From contig NZ_JJMU01000002.1 in NCBI RefSeq assembly GCF_000757725.1, forward strand, positions 124,001-188,000: 64,000 bases of DNA, in the 5' to 3' direction. Below the pieces are notes generated by a model that worked only from the letters and a program-made list of their open reading frames with translations, was not told the DNA's origin and made no database searches. Within the stretch, counting starts at the first letter, position 1; each line of letters starts with the position of its first letter. Below are positions 52,136 through 62,050 of this stretch, in pieces. Position numbers and translations under genes: made by a program. Source of the stretch: Sphingobacterium deserti (lineage in GTDB: Bacteria; Bacteroidota; Bacteroidia; Sphingobacteriales; Sphingobacteriaceae).

Positions 52136-54934
52136 ATGCGTATTAAAATAGCCTGTCTTGGCGCGTCCCTTCTATTAACCGGCGCCTTGTCTGCACAGAA
52201 GCGACCACTGGATCACAGCGTCTACGACAATTGGAAAAGCATCAGCAACACCGCTATAAGCAAAAGCGGACAGTTTATCTCCTATCAAATTATGCCGCAG
52301 GAAGGTGATGGGGTATTTCAGCTGAAAAAGGCTGACAACGCTTTGCTGCTTTCTATACCGCGGGGAGCTTCAGCCCAGCTCAGTAAGGACGAAACCTTTT
52401 TGATAGCCGCTATTAAACCTACTTTTCAGGAAACACGGCAAGCAAAAATCAAGAAGAAAAAGGCCGACGACATGCCTAAAGATTCACTGGTGATTGTCAA
52501 TCTACAGAATAAACAAGAGTGGAAATTCGGACAGGTAAAATCATTCAAGCTTGCGCAAAACAAAAATGAGTATGTCGCTTTCCTCGCTGACGAAAAGAAA
52601 CAAACAAAAACACCTACAGATACCGCAACCACATCAAAAAAAACAACAAAAAACGGGGCTGTTTTATACCTCCAAAAGCTTAGCACAGGAGACACCCTCA
52701 AATTTTGGAAGGCTGATCAGTATGCATTTAGTCCAAATGAAGATTTCCTTCTTTTCTCCAAAAAGAACGAAGCTAAAGACTCGACATCAACGGATGCAGG
52801 ACTCTACCTATACGACATCGCAAACAAAAATCTGAAAAAAATAAGCAATGGCCAAGGAACTTATAAAGAATTGAGTTTCGACGATAAAGGGATGCAGGTA
52901 GCATTTCTTGCTGATAAATCGCCGGAAAAATCGCTGGTAAAAGATTACAAATTATATTACTACACGACAAAGCTGGATACTGCACATATTATTGCCAACC
53001 AGCAAAGTGCTGGCGTTCCGCGACAATGGTATGTAAGCGGAGATGCGCCACTAAACTTTAGTGCTGATGGAGAAAAGTTATATTTTGGCTTAGCCCCTAT
53101 CCCGCGGATAAAAGACACCACACTGGTCGATTTCGAACATGCCCAGGTGGACATTTGGCATTGGAAAGATGATTATTTACAGCCTCAACAACTTGTAAAC
53201 CTTAAAAGAGATCTAAGCAAATCATTTGCTGCCGTGATCTACCCCAGTAAAGGCAACCGCATAGTAGCTTTAGTTGATGATACCTTTTCCAGAACCATAA
53301 CAACAGACGAAGCTAATAACGAGTGGATCCTAACCAGTAGCGATTTTGGAAAAAGAGTGGAAGGACAATGGGAAGGATCTACAAAGTCTGATATCTATAT
53401 AGTATCTACACAATCTGGTCAAAAGAAATTGGTTAAAAAGGATTTGAATGGTTATCCATACCTGTCCCCGAATGGCGAGTATGTGTTGTATTTCGATCGG
53501 GAAAAAGGAAATTGGTTGAGCTACAATATCAAAAGTGGTAGCGAAATTTTGCTTAACGATGGAATGCCTGTTAGCTTTGTTGATGAAGAAAACGATTCGC
53601 CCACACTGCCTGGCGCGTATGGAATTGCATGCTGGTCAACAGATAATCGAAATGTTTATATCTATGACCGCTACGATATATGGCGGTTTGATCTCACAGG
53701 AAAATCAAAGCAACTTATTACTAATGGCGAAGGTCGTGCGACTAAAAAATCTTTCCGCTACATCGATCTAGACCGTCAGGATAATCCTCGCTATCGCACC
53801 ACTCGCATCCCCGACAATAAGCGTATTTATTTAAGCGCACTCGATGAAGTGACAAAACAAAATGGTGTGTTTGAAGCAAATAGCTCGAAGAGCCGCCGCC
53901 CAAGCGAAATTGTACTTTCAGGCTTTGTCTACCGGGGCTTTAAAGCTTCGGAAAGTGGAGATATGTTTATCTATACAAAGGAAAATTACGCACAGTCCCC
54001 AAATCTCTACCTTAGTAAGGACTTTAAAAACGAGGAGAGACTTACTGACGTAAATCCACAACAGGAAACGTATAACTGGGGAACTGCAGAGTTGGTAAAA
54101 TGGACAACTCCAAGTGGAAAGGAAGCGGAAGGTATTTTATACAAACCGGAAAACTTCGATCCGAATAAAAAATATCCGATAATAGCGTATTTCTATGAGA
54201 CGTTGACAGACGGCCTGTACAGCTATCAGGCGCCTGCCCCGACCCCCTCTCGGCTGAACATTCCGTATTATGTAAGTAATGAATACCTTGTATTCGCACC
54301 TGATATCTGTTATGAAATAGGATATCCCGGAAAATCAGCTGAGGAATACGTGAACTCAGGTATGCGCTATCTGGCAAGAAATGCATGGGTCGACTCTACT
54401 AAAATGGCTATACAAGGGCAAAGCTGGGGCGGTTATCAAGTTGCACACCTGATCACTCGCACCCCGATGTACGCGGCAGCCTGGACCGGCGCGCCAGTGG
54501 TTAATATGACATCCGCTTATGGTGGAATTCGGTGGCAATCGGGTATGTCAAGACAGTTCCAATATGAACACACACAGTCTAGAATAGGCAAGACACTATG
54601 GGAAGATAAAGAACTTTATCTCGAAAATTCGCCGCTTTTCTACTTGGATAAAGTAACTACACCGGTCGTCATTATGCACAATGATAACGATGGTGCGGTG
54701 CCTTGGTATCAGGGAATAGAGATGTTTACCGCGCTACGTAGACTTCAAAAGCCGGTATGGATGCTTAACTATAACGGTGACGAGCATAATCTTATTAAAA
54801 GGCAAAATCGGAAAGATATCCAAATTCGTCAAGCGCAGTTTTTCGATCATTTTTTAAAAGGAAAACCAGCCACCAAATGGATAAGTACGGGTGTTCCGGC
54901 GATCGAAAAAGGTATCGATTGGGGACTTGAATAA
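52136..54934 (+). CDS. S9 family prolyl oligopeptidase-type peptidase
   Basis: A 932-residue exported peptidase with signal peptide (about 1-20). A long beta-propeller (about 40-680) precedes the alpha/beta hydrolase domain (about 690-925). The catalytic triad is visible: Ser in IQGQSWGGYQVAHL, Asp in NDNDGAVPWYQG, and His in NGDEHNLIKRQN. It resembles the periplasmic dipeptidyl-peptidase group that releases peptides for amino-acid uptake. The propeller is longer than in most S9 members and has a Lys/Thr-rich insertion at about 160-180. It forms its own transcription unit ending at a strong terminator. Confidence 0.93.
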   Translation: MRIKIACLGASLLLTGALSAQKRPLDHSVYDNWKSISNTAISKSGQFISYQIMPQEGDGVFQLKKADNALLLSIPRGASAQLSKDETFLIAAIKPTFQETRQAKIKKKKADDMPKDSLVIVNLQNKQEWKFGQVKSFKLAQNKNEYVAFLADEKKQTKTPTDTATTSKKTTKNGAVLYLQKLSTGDTLKFWKADQYAFSPNEDFLLFSKKNEAKDSTSTDAGLYLYDIANKNLKKISNGQGTYKELSFDDKGMQVAFLADKSPEKSLVKDYKLYYYTTKLDTAHIIANQQSAGVPRQWYVSGDAPLNFSADGEKLYFGLAPIPRIKDTTLVDFEHAQVDIWHWKDDYLQPQQLVNLKRDLSKSFAAVIYPSKGNRIVALVDDTFSRTITTDEANNEWILTSSDFGKRVEGQWEGSTKSDIYIVSTQSGQKKLVKKDLNGYPYLSPNGEYVLYFDREKGNWLSYNIKSGSEILLNDGMPVSFVDEENDSPTLPGAYGIACWSTDNRNVYIYDRYDIWRFDLTGKSKQLITNGEGRATKKSFRYIDLDRQDNPRYRTTRIPDNKRIYLSALDEVTKQNGVFEANSSKSRRPSEIVLSGFVYRGFKASESGDMFIYTKENYAQSPNLYLSKDFKNEERLTDVNPQQETYNWGTAELVKWTTPSGKEAEGILYKPENFDPNKKYPIIAYFYETLTDGLYSYQAPAPTPSRLNIPYYVSNEYLVFAPDICYEIGYPGKSAEEYVNSGMRYLARNAWVDSTKMAIQGQSWGGYQVAHLITRTPMYAAAWTGAPVVNMTSAYGGIRWQSGMSRQFQYEHTQSRIGKTLWEDKELYLENSPLFYLDKVTTPVVIMHNDNDGAVPWYQGIEMFTALRRLQKPVWMLNYNGDEHNLIKRQNRKDIQIRQAQFFDHFLKGKPATKWISTGVPAIEKGIDWGLE

Positions 54935-54955
54935 AATAGATAATAAATGTTACTG

Positions 54956-54999
54956 GAAAATGCGGTGCTGTTAAAAAATAGTACCGCATTTTCATTTTT
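54956..54999 (+). terminator. Terminator of the S9 peptidase gene
   Basis: GAAAATGCGGT pairs with ACCGCATTTTC around GCTGTTAAAAAATAGT, followed by ATTTTT, 22 bp after the stop. Confidence 0.9.
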
Positions 55000-55045
55000 A
55001 TCATATTAAAAACACTTAAATTTTATAATTTTTCCATATTTCTTG

Positions 55046-55074
55046 TTTGTTTTTTAAAAATAAGCGTACATTTA
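55046..55074 (+). promoter_or_regulatory. Likely promoter of glutamine synthetase III
   Basis: TTTG (55046-55049), a 17-bp spacer and TACATTTA (55067-55074), matching TAnnTTTG at seven of eight positions, 52 bp upstream of the ATG. Confidence 0.4.
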
Positions 55075-55126
55075 CAACTCAATACAACCAATAACTGTAT
55101 AAAACAATAAAACTATAAAACGGAAA

Positions 55127-57316
55127 ATGTCAAGCCTTCGATTTAAAGCAGCAGAGTTAGCGGTATCACGCCCTCTGGTTCATGGTACAGCAGTAGAATC
55201 TTTAAAAGCAACTTCTATTTACGGTAAAAACGTATTTACGATTGCTAAAATGAAAGATTACCTTTCTAAAAGCACATATAAGGAGTTAGTACAACTTGTA
55301 GAAGATGGGTCGCAAATCTCCAGAGATATCGCAGATCATATCGCACAAGCAGTAAAAACCTGGGCTCTTGAAAACGGTGCTACGCACTATACGCACTGGT
55401 TTCAGCCCCTTACAGGCTCCACTGCAGAAAAACATGATGCCTTTTTTGAACCTGATGATAACGGCGAAGCGATAGAGAAGTTTACAGGTGATGCTTTGGT
55501 TCAGCAAGAGCCAGATGCTTCGTCTTTCCCGAATGGTGGTATCCGCAACACTTTTGAAGCGCGTGGCTACACAGCTTGGGATCCGTCGTCGCCTGCGTTT
55601 ATCTTCGAAACAGTAGCAGGAAAAACATTGTGTATCCCTACAGTATTTGTTTCTTACACAGGTGAGTCTTTAGATTATAAAGCGCCATTGTTAAAAGCCG
55701 TTGCCGCTATTGATAAGGCCGCGACAGACGTGGTACATTTCTTTGATAAATCTGTTTCTAAAGTAAATGCGTCTTTAGGTATCGAACAGGAATATTTCTT
55801 GGTAGATCTATCTTTGTTTCACGGCCGCCCAGATTTACAATTAACAGGCCGTACACTTTTTGGCCATATGTCAGCAAAAGGACAACAATTGGAAGATCAT
55901 TATTTTGGTGCTATTCCTGAGCGTGTCCTTGCCTATATGGTAGATTTGGAAAACGAAGCGTTGAAACTGGGTATCCCTTTAAAAACACGCCATAATGAGG
56001 TTGCACCTTCACAGTTCGAGTGTGCGCCAATGTACGAAGAAATCAACTTGGCTATTGATCATAACCAATTGTTGATGAATTTGATGGAGCAAGTTGCTGT
56101 CCGCCATAATTTCAAAGTGTTATTGCACGAGAAACCATATAGCGGTGTGAATGGATCTGGAAAACACAACAACTGGTCCCTAATCACGAACACAGGCGTA
56201 AACTTATTATCACCTGGTAAAACGCCTAAAAACAACTTGATGTTCTTAACATTCTTTGTGAACACTATTAAAGCTGTTTTTGAATATGCGGATCTTATGC
56301 GTGCATCGATTGCGAGCCATAGTAATGACCACAGACTGGGTGCCAACGAAGCTCCTCCGGCAATCATTTCTATATTCCTCGGGTCACAGCTGGATGAAAT
56401 CTTGGAAGAAGTAGAATCTGCTCGCGTAGCGAAAAAAGTAAGAAACGAGACTAATTTATGGCACGGTATTCCTAAAATTCCAGAATTGAAGCTGGATAAT
56501 ACGGACCGTAACCGTACCTCGCCTTTTGCATTCACAGGTAACAAATTTGAGTTCCGTGCTGTAGGTTCATCTGCAAACTCCGCTCTCCCAATGACTATCT
56601 TGAATGCTATTGTTGCACAACAGTTGATCGAATTCAAAGCAGAGGTAGATAAACAAATTAAAAAGGGAACCAAGAAAGATCTTGCTATATTAAACGTTGT
56701 TCGTAAGTATATCAAAGATTCCAAAGCGATTCGTTTCGAAGGTAACGGCTATAGCGATGAGTGGGCGCAAGAGGCTGAAGCACGTGGGCTATCCAACATC
56801 AAATCTACACCTAAAGCACTTGATATTTACGTAAAAGAGGAAACGCTAGAACTTTTCGAGAAATTAGGCATCTATTCAAGACGCGAGTCAGAGGCTAGAC
56901 ATGAGATCTTATTGGAAAATTTCTATAAGAAATTACAAATCGAAGCACGTGTTATCGAAGAAGTGGTAACAAGCCAAATTGCTCCTGCATGTTTCGTTTA
57001 CCAAAATGAATTAATTGAGAATGTTAAAGGTTTAAAAGATCTTGGACTCGCTAAGGAAGCATTTAGCTCCCAATTGAATTTGGTTGAACGTATCTCCAAG
57101 CATACGAATTTGATTCTGGAAAAGGCAGAAGAAATGCGTCAATCTCGGAAAACAGCAAATAATGTAGAGGATGTTCGTGAGAAATCAATCGCGTACGACG
57201 AAGTGGTAAAACCATATTTTGACGAAATTCGCTATCACGTAAACAAATTGGAGAAAATTGTGGACGACAACAAATGGCCACTTCCAAAATTACGTGAACT
57301 GTTGTTCTTACGTTAA
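55127..57316 (+). CDS. glnN: Glutamine synthetase type III
   Basis: A 729-residue enzyme, the length that separates GSIII from GSI (about 470) and GSII (about 360). It has the N-terminal GSIII region (RFKAAELAVSRPL onward), a glutamate-binding segment with THYTHWFQPLTGSTAEKHD, the metal and ATP site GIEQEYFLVD, RHNEVAPSQFECAP, and GVNGSGKHNNWSL, and near the end RNRTSPFAFTGNKFEFR. It makes glutamine from glutamate and ammonia in the cytosol and is a main nitrogen entry point in Bacteroidota. It is monocistronic with a terminator after it. Confidence 0.97.
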   Translation: MSSLRFKAAELAVSRPLVHGTAVESLKATSIYGKNVFTIAKMKDYLSKSTYKELVQLVEDGSQISRDIADHIAQAVKTWALENGATHYTHWFQPLTGSTAEKHDAFFEPDDNGEAIEKFTGDALVQQEPDASSFPNGGIRNTFEARGYTAWDPSSPAFIFETVAGKTLCIPTVFVSYTGESLDYKAPLLKAVAAIDKAATDVVHFFDKSVSKVNASLGIEQEYFLVDLSLFHGRPDLQLTGRTLFGHMSAKGQQLEDHYFGAIPERVLAYMVDLENEALKLGIPLKTRHNEVAPSQFECAPMYEEINLAIDHNQLLMNLMEQVAVRHNFKVLLHEKPYSGVNGSGKHNNWSLITNTGVNLLSPGKTPKNNLMFLTFFVNTIKAVFEYADLMRASIASHSNDHRLGANEAPPAIISIFLGSQLDEILEEVESARVAKKVRNETNLWHGIPKIPELKLDNTDRNRTSPFAFTGNKFEFRAVGSSANSALPMTILNAIVAQQLIEFKAEVDKQIKKGTKKDLAILNVVRKYIKDSKAIRFEGNGYSDEWAQEAEARGLSNIKSTPKALDIYVKEETLELFEKLGIYSRRESEARHEILLENFYKKLQIEARVIEEVVTSQIAPACFVYQNELIENVKGLKDLGLAKEAFSSQLNLVERISKHTNLILEKAEEMRQSRKTANNVEDVREKSIAYDEVVKPYFDEIRYHVNKLEKIVDDNKWPLPKLRELLFLR

Positions 57317-57350
57317 AAATAAACGACTACTAACTACCTATTAATACATC

Positions 57351-57382
57351 AGGCATCCAACGATACGTTGGATGCCTTTTTT
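57351..57382 (+). terminator. glnN terminator
   Basis: AGGCATCCAACG pairs with CGTTGGATGCCT over ATA and adjoining bases, followed by TTTTTT. The remaining 230 bp up to 57616 shows no gene or clear signal. Confidence 0.93.
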
Positions 57383-57616
57383 CGTCCACTAATCGATCCA
57401 ATCGCTTTACGAGGTCACATTTTTATGCTAAATTTAACGTGGGAAATGCGCACGCTTACCAAATACGAGCGTACGATATTTTATTGTAGCAATAAGACTT
57501 GAATGTACCCTGGACACTACGAAACACAATTTAGATAGGTTATAGTAAGTTCGACCGGTAGGTGACAATTGTTTAAAAAAAAAGAGCGCAACAAGCTCAT
57601 GAAATAAGTATCTGAG

Positions 57617-58180
57617 ATGAAAATAATAGCATTCGCGGGAAGTAACAGCAGCCGCTCAATCAACAAAAAATTTGTAAGCAGTGTAAGCAAATACTACAAA
57701 GAGCCTGATGATGTTATTGAAATACTTGATCTTAACGATTTCAATATGCCATTGTTCTCCGTAGATTACGAGCGTGAGCAGGGTATCCCTCCACAAGCAT
57801 TGGCATTTGCTAAAAAGATCGACGAGGCCGACTTCATTCTACTATCATTGGCGGAGAACAACGGAAATTACAGCGCTGCTTATAAAAGCCTTACCGATTG
57901 GATCTCACGCATTCCAGGTCGAAAAATTTTCAATGGTAAACCGCTGTTCCTAATGGCTACTAGCCCCGGTAGGCGCGGCGGTATGAGCGTTTTAGAAATA
58001 GCCACTGCCCGGCTACCTTATGACGGCGCCGACATACTGGAAACATTCAGCTTACCAGAATTCAATCAGAATTTTGAAGAAGGTAAGGGCCTGACTAATA
58101 TACTTCTTCGCAGCCAGTTGGAGGCCAAGGTTCGCAAAACAAAGCGATCGTTAAAACAACGAAACGAACAAAATCAATAG
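57617..58180 (+). CDS. NADPH-dependent FMN reductase family protein
   Basis: A 187-residue flavodoxin-like protein. The FMN phosphate loop is FAGSNSSRSINKKFV (about 5-19); ILLSLAENNGNYSAAYKSLT and LTDWISRIP follow, then FNGKPLFLMATSPGRRGG, as in the FMN_red family (SsuE/ArsH/ChrR type). It transfers electrons from NADPH to flavin or quinones in the cytosol. It is 19 bp upstream of a DJ-1/PfpI gene on the same strand, and a membrane protein follows; the three form an operon, perhaps for oxidative or electrophile stress. Confidence 0.9.
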   Translation: MKIIAFAGSNSSRSINKKFVSSVSKYYKEPDDVIEILDLNDFNMPLFSVDYEREQGIPPQALAFAKKIDEADFILLSLAENNGNYSAAYKSLTDWISRIPGRKIFNGKPLFLMATSPGRRGGMSVLEIATARLPYDGADILETFSLPEFNQNFEEGKGLTNILLRSQLEAKVRKTKRSLKQRNEQNQ

Positions 58181-58199
58181 TTCATTAAACAAATACGTT

Positions 58200-58778
58200 A
58201 TGGCAAAAAAAGTTTTATTACTAGTAGGCGATTATGTTGAAGACTATGAAGCTATGGTTCCATTTCAAGCTATGGGCGCTATAGGAATAGAAGTTCATGC
58301 CATCGCTCCAGATCGGGTGGAGGGAGATTTGGTACCTACCGCGATTCACGATTTTACAGGCGACCAAACCTATAAAGAGCTACGCGGCCACAATTTTAAC
58401 ATCAATAAATCTTTTGCGGAAGTAAATCCTGAAGACTACGATGGTTTGTATATTGCTGGGGGTCGCTCCGCGGAGTATATTCGTCTCAACAAGAAGGTGC
58501 TCGACATTACGAAGCATTTTTTTGAGCACAATAAGCCTGTGGCGGCTATATGCCATGGTATTCAAGTGCTCACGACCGCCCGCGTCTTAAAAGGACGTAC
58601 CCTAACTGCTTATGTCGCCGTTGGCCCAGATATTGAGCTAGCGGGCGGAACGTGGAAAAATATCCCGGCAGATCAGGCCATTGTAGACGGTAATTTGGTA
58701 ACATCTCCCGCTTGGCCAGGCCATCAGGCAATTTTAAAAGAATTTTACATCCTTTTGGGAATTACAATAACTAGTTAA
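58200..58778 (+). CDS. DJ-1/PfpI family protein
   Basis: A 192-residue class I glutamine amidotransferase-like protein. The nucleophile elbow is AAICHGIQVL with the Cys, and the conserved Glu is in LVGDYVEDYEAMV (about 8-20). DYDGLYIAGGRSAEYIRL supplies the backbone loop. PfpI/DJ-1 members act as proteases, glyoxalases, deglycases or chaperones; which one applies is not visible. It is the second gene of an operon with an FMN reductase, and its TAA overlaps the ATG of the following gene by one base, so translation is coupled. Confidence 0.9.
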   Translation: MAKKVLLLVGDYVEDYEAMVPFQAMGAIGIEVHAIAPDRVEGDLVPTAIHDFTGDQTYKELRGHNFNINKSFAEVNPEDYDGLYIAGGRSAEYIRLNKKVLDITKHFFEHNKPVAAICHGIQVLTTARVLKGRTLTAYVAVGPDIELAGGTWKNIPADQAIVDGNLVTSPAWPGHQAILKEFYILLGITITS

Positions 58779-59155
58779 TGCGAAAAAACAAGAAAATATG
58801 GTGGATTGCGCTGGGATTGATGATCATCCTAGGTTATGGCATTTGGGAAGCATTTAATCAGCCTTCGATAAAAGACCTTCCGGGAGAATTCGAGGAGGTG
58901 GCATTTGTACGAAACGAACAGAATAAGGGCAGCATTATACGTGTCTATGCTGTTACCGTTGGGGATATGTCAAATGCTAAATATGATGCCTGTGCAGATT
59001 TATTTCCTACTAACGATTTTGGTAGCCTCACAAAGATCTATTTCTTTGACAAAGACAAGCCCTATCCTACCAAACTTAGCATTGAACCACCCCACTATGA
59101 TGGAAGCAAGTATGAAGCACTGATGATTCTAAAGCGGAGCGGAACGACGGAGTAA
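58778..59155 (+). CDS. Membrane-anchored protein of unknown function
   Basis: A 125-residue protein with one N-terminal hydrophobic segment (about 8-25, WWIALGLMIILGYGIWEAF) and a basic start (MRKNKK), so it is anchored or exported with a signal anchor. The remainder is soluble and contains AVTVGDMSNAKYDACADLFP and KIYFFDKDKPYPTKL. No family is recognised. Its start overlaps the stop of the DJ-1 gene (TAATG), which ties it to the stress-like operon. It is followed by a hairpin before the convergent regulator gene. Confidence 0.7.
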   Translation: MRKNKKIWWIALGLMIILGYGIWEAFNQPSIKDLPGEFEEVAFVRNEQNKGSIIRVYAVTVGDMSNAKYDACADLFPTNDFGSLTKIYFFDKDKPYPTKLSIEPPHYDGSKYEALMILKRSGTTE

Positions 59156-59173
59156 GGATAATAATTTTATTTT

Positions 59174-59211
59174 ATAAGACCGGCGAGCAGAAAGATGCTT
59201 GCTGTTCTTAT
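59174..59211. terminator. Imperfect hairpin between convergent genes
   Basis: ATAAGA pairs with TCTTAT, and GGCGAGCA with TGCTTGCT with mismatches, over GAAAGA. It overlaps the stop of the AraC-type gene and may serve both directions. Confidence 0.4.
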
Positions 59212-60095
59212 CTATCCACGGCTCGCTGGCTTATAAACGTAGTCGGCGACACATGCATGATCATTCTGAAGACCCTATTGAAATGAACTGCCGTGTTGAA
59301 ACCACATTGGTAAGCTGCCTCAGCGATGCTTTCTACCCGCTTATTTACCAGCAACTGGCAGGCCTTCTCAATCCTGATTTCATTCAGAAATGATACGAAT
59401 GTTTTTTTCGTTCGTTTTTTAAAAAACTTACAAAATGCTGTAGGCGTCATATGTACTAATGATGACACCTCTTCAATACTTATATTCTTTTTGTAATTCT
59501 CTATAGCGTACTTCACGACGGTATTAATACGCAAACCGTCAGCGTCATGAAAATCAACGTTGTGGAGGCCGGAATACAAAGAAATAAGCTCACTTTCCTG
59601 TTGCTGCAGGTAATTAAAGATTTCTAGGATGCAAGCCAACTTATGTACCCCATCTTCCCTATCCAAGGTTAAGAAAAGGTCTTTCATGGCAACTGCGTAT
59701 TCTGCTAAAAGTAGCTTACTAGACGGGATATTATAAAACAGGCTACGAATATTTTGTAACTCGGCCATATCAAAAAAAGGTGATAATTTCTCCAGGGAGA
59801 AAAACAAATGTACCACGTGGATCTTCGCATTTTCATCCTTGTTTTCATCTTTGTAAAACAAATGCGGATCGTTAGGCTTTATAAGGAAAATTTGATTAGC
59901 GCTACATGGGCGTAAAAGGTTGCCCAGCATAAAAGAACCATCCCCCTCTACGATATAGGTAATCTGAAACTCGCGATGACGATGATAATAGCCATAGAAA
60001 TCATGACCGACATCTTCCATAACATAGAAAGCACCGTCTCCATGAGCGGGCACTGTAAATTCTATGGGTTTTCTGTAATCGAGCGGTTTGATCAT
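59208..60095 (-). CDS. AraC family transcriptional regulator
   Basis: About 295 residues from the ATG at 60095; a TTG at 60128 adds 11 but would begin inside a hairpin. The N-terminal cupin-like sensing part has YYHRHREFQITYIVEGDGSF (about 40-59) and FLIKPNDPHLFY. The C-terminal domain has two helix-turn-helix units, ISIEEVSSLVHMTPTAFCKF and SIAEAAYQCGFNTAVHFNRV, in the last 95 residues. Such regulators respond to sugars or other small ligands. It follows pruA on the same strand after about 70 bp, which might link it to proline use, but separate transcription from its own promoter is possible. Confidence 0.93.
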   Translation of the reverse strand: MIKPLDYRKPIEFTVPAHGDGAFYVMEDVGHDFYGYYHRHREFQITYIVEGDGSFMLGNLLRPCSANQIFLIKPNDPHLFYKDENKDENAKIHVVHLFFSLEKLSPFFDMAELQNIRSLFYNIPSSKLLLAEYAVAMKDLFLTLDREDGVHKLACILEIFNYLQQQESELISLYSGLHNVDFHDADGLRINTVVKYAIENYKKNISIEEVSSLVHMTPTAFCKFFKKRTKKTFVSFLNEIRIEKACQLLVNKRVESIAEAAYQCGFNTAVHFNRVFRMIMHVSPTTFISQRAVDR

Positions 60096-60118
60096 AGAAA
60101 CATGGTTAAGAAAAAGAT

Positions 60119-60140
60119 GGGCACCCAAACAAGGATGCCC
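60119..60140 (-). terminator. Hairpin between pruA and the regulator gene
   Basis: GGGCA pairs with TGCCC around an A/C-rich loop, 27 bp past the pruA stop. The stem is short, so it may only attenuate read-through. Confidence 0.4.
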
Positions 60141-60166
60141 AATTACAAAACAAAACTATATAGCGC

Positions 60167-61795
60167 TTACCCTAAAAACGGATACCTATAATCCGTATCA
60201 GGATGGAATGTCTCTTTGATTGTACGTGGTGATACCCAACGAAGCAAGTTGATCATGGAACCTGCTTTATCATTCGTACCAGATCCGCGTGCACCGCCAA
60301 ACGGCTGCTGACCCACCACTGCACCTGTACATTTATCGTTTATGTAGAAATTACCTGCTGCATTGCGTAGCGCATGTGTCGCTTCTTCGATAGCGTAGCG
60401 ATCTTGAGAAATTATAGCGCCAGTTAATGCGTAAATCGATGTGCTATCCACCAGCTTCAATGTCTCTGCCCATTCTGAATCCTCGTACACATAAATTGTT
60501 AAAACTGGCCCAAAAAGCTCTTCCGATAGCGTCTCGTAGTCTGGGGTTTTTGCTAATATAACTGTCGGATGGATAAAGTATCCCTTAGACTTATCATACT
60601 CTCCACCAATGACTACCTCGGCATCATTACTATCTTTCGCACGATCGATATACGACGTGATTTTATCGAAGGCTTTCTCATCAATCACAGCATTGATAAA
60701 ATTACCGAAATGTTCCGTACCGCCAATTTTAAAAGATCTGATATCTTTTTCCATGCGTGACTTAAGCTCGTCCCAAAGTGATGATGGGATGTACGCCCGA
60801 GATGCCGCTGAACATTTCTGGCCTTGATATTCGAACGCACCACGTACCAATGCCGTATTTAAAACAGCTAAATCTGCCGATGGATGGGCTAGGATAAAAT
60901 CTTTCCCGCCAGTTTCCCCCACAATACGTGGATACGTTTTATACTGATGGATATTTTCACCTATCGTTTTCCAGATGTTTTGGAAGACGCCGGTAGAGCC
61001 TGTGAAATGTATACCCGCGAAATCCGGGTGTTTAAATATAACGTCACCCGCATCTGGTCCAGATACATAAATTAGATTTATTACGCCATCCGGCAAACCG
61101 GCTTCCTTAAAGATTTCCATCAATACATTAGCCGAATAAATCTGCGTGTTTGAGGGCTTCCAAACCACAACATTACCCATCATAGCGACACATGCCGGAA
61201 GATTCCCTGCAATCGCTGTGAAATTAAATGGGGTTAATGCAAAAACGAAACCTTCTAAAGGACGCTGCTCTACTCTATTCCAAACGCCTTTGCTGTTCGC
61301 TGGTGGCTGCTGCCCATAAATTTCACTCATGTAAGCCACATTAAAGCGAAGGAAATCGGTAAATTCACATGCCGCGTCAATTTCTGCTTGATAAGCATTT
61401 TTCGATTGGCCAAGCATAGTTGCCGCATTTATTTTATAGCGGTATTTCGTCGACGCAAGTTCCGCCGCTTTCAGGAAAACAGCCGCACGTTGCTCCCACT
61501 GCAAGCTTTCCCAATTAGCCTTCGCCGCTAAAGCTGCATCAATAGCTTGCGAAACGTGTTCCTTGCCACCTTCGTGGTAATAACCTAAAGTATGTTGATG
61601 ATCGTGTGGAGGCGTTAGCTTTCCTTTTTTATCTGTACGAATCTCTTTACCGCCTATATACATCGGAATATCAGCCTCTTCAGCGCGTGCACGTTGAATA
61701 GCAGCTTCCAATAATTCTCTTTCTTTTGTTCCTGGCGCATATGAGTTTACTGGCTCATTGATCGGAGTCGGAACATTAAAAAATCCTTTTAACAT
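60167..61795 (-). CDS. pruA: L-glutamate gamma-semialdehyde dehydrogenase (PruA)
   Basis: A 542-residue aldehyde dehydrogenase matching the eukaryote-like P5C dehydrogenase group in length. Motifs: PYLEGFVFALTPFNFTAIAGN-type RPLEGFVFALTPFNFTAIAG (about 165-185), VVWKPSNTQIYSANVL, HFTGSTGVF, catalytic Glu in IVGETGGKDFI and catalytic Cys in YQGQKCSAASRAY, then EELFGPVLTIYVYED. It oxidises glutamate semialdehyde to glutamate with NAD, the second step of proline catabolism. No proline dehydrogenase lies beside it in the window. Confidence 0.96.
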   Translation of the reverse strand: MLKGFFNVPTPINEPVNSYAPGTKERELLEAAIQRARAEEADIPMYIGGKEIRTDKKGKLTPPHDHQHTLGYYHEGGKEHVSQAIDAALAAKANWESLQWEQRAAVFLKAAELASTKYRYKINAATMLGQSKNAYQAEIDAACEFTDFLRFNVAYMSEIYGQQPPANSKGVWNRVEQRPLEGFVFALTPFNFTAIAGNLPACVAMMGNVVVWKPSNTQIYSANVLMEIFKEAGLPDGVINLIYVSGPDAGDVIFKHPDFAGIHFTGSTGVFQNIWKTIGENIHQYKTYPRIVGETGGKDFILAHPSADLAVLNTALVRGAFEYQGQKCSAASRAYIPSSLWDELKSRMEKDIRSFKIGGTEHFGNFINAVIDEKAFDKITSYIDRAKDSNDAEVVIGGEYDKSKGYFIHPTVILAKTPDYETLSEELFGPVLTIYVYEDSEWAETLKLVDSTSIYALTGAIISQDRYAIEEATHALRNAAGNFYINDKCTGAVVGQQPFGGARGSGTNDKAGSMINLLRWVSPRTIKETFHPDTDYRYPFLG

Positions 61796-62050
61796 AGCAT
61801 CCTTATTTTAATATACGGTATAAAGTTAGCCAATCTGTGCAAGATAGCCTAAACGGATTCTAGTAATACATAAACATATTATGCGTTAATTTACCAAATT
61901 ATATAAAATTAACGACCAATATATGTTTGTTGAGCAGCGCTAATCGTCTGAGATTTATAGCTTGCCATGTTCAAAACACCATGAAGTTTACCTTTTCAAA
62001 ACTAGACCGCAATTGATAAAAGGAAAACTTAGGCGATCCCAGTAGGAAAT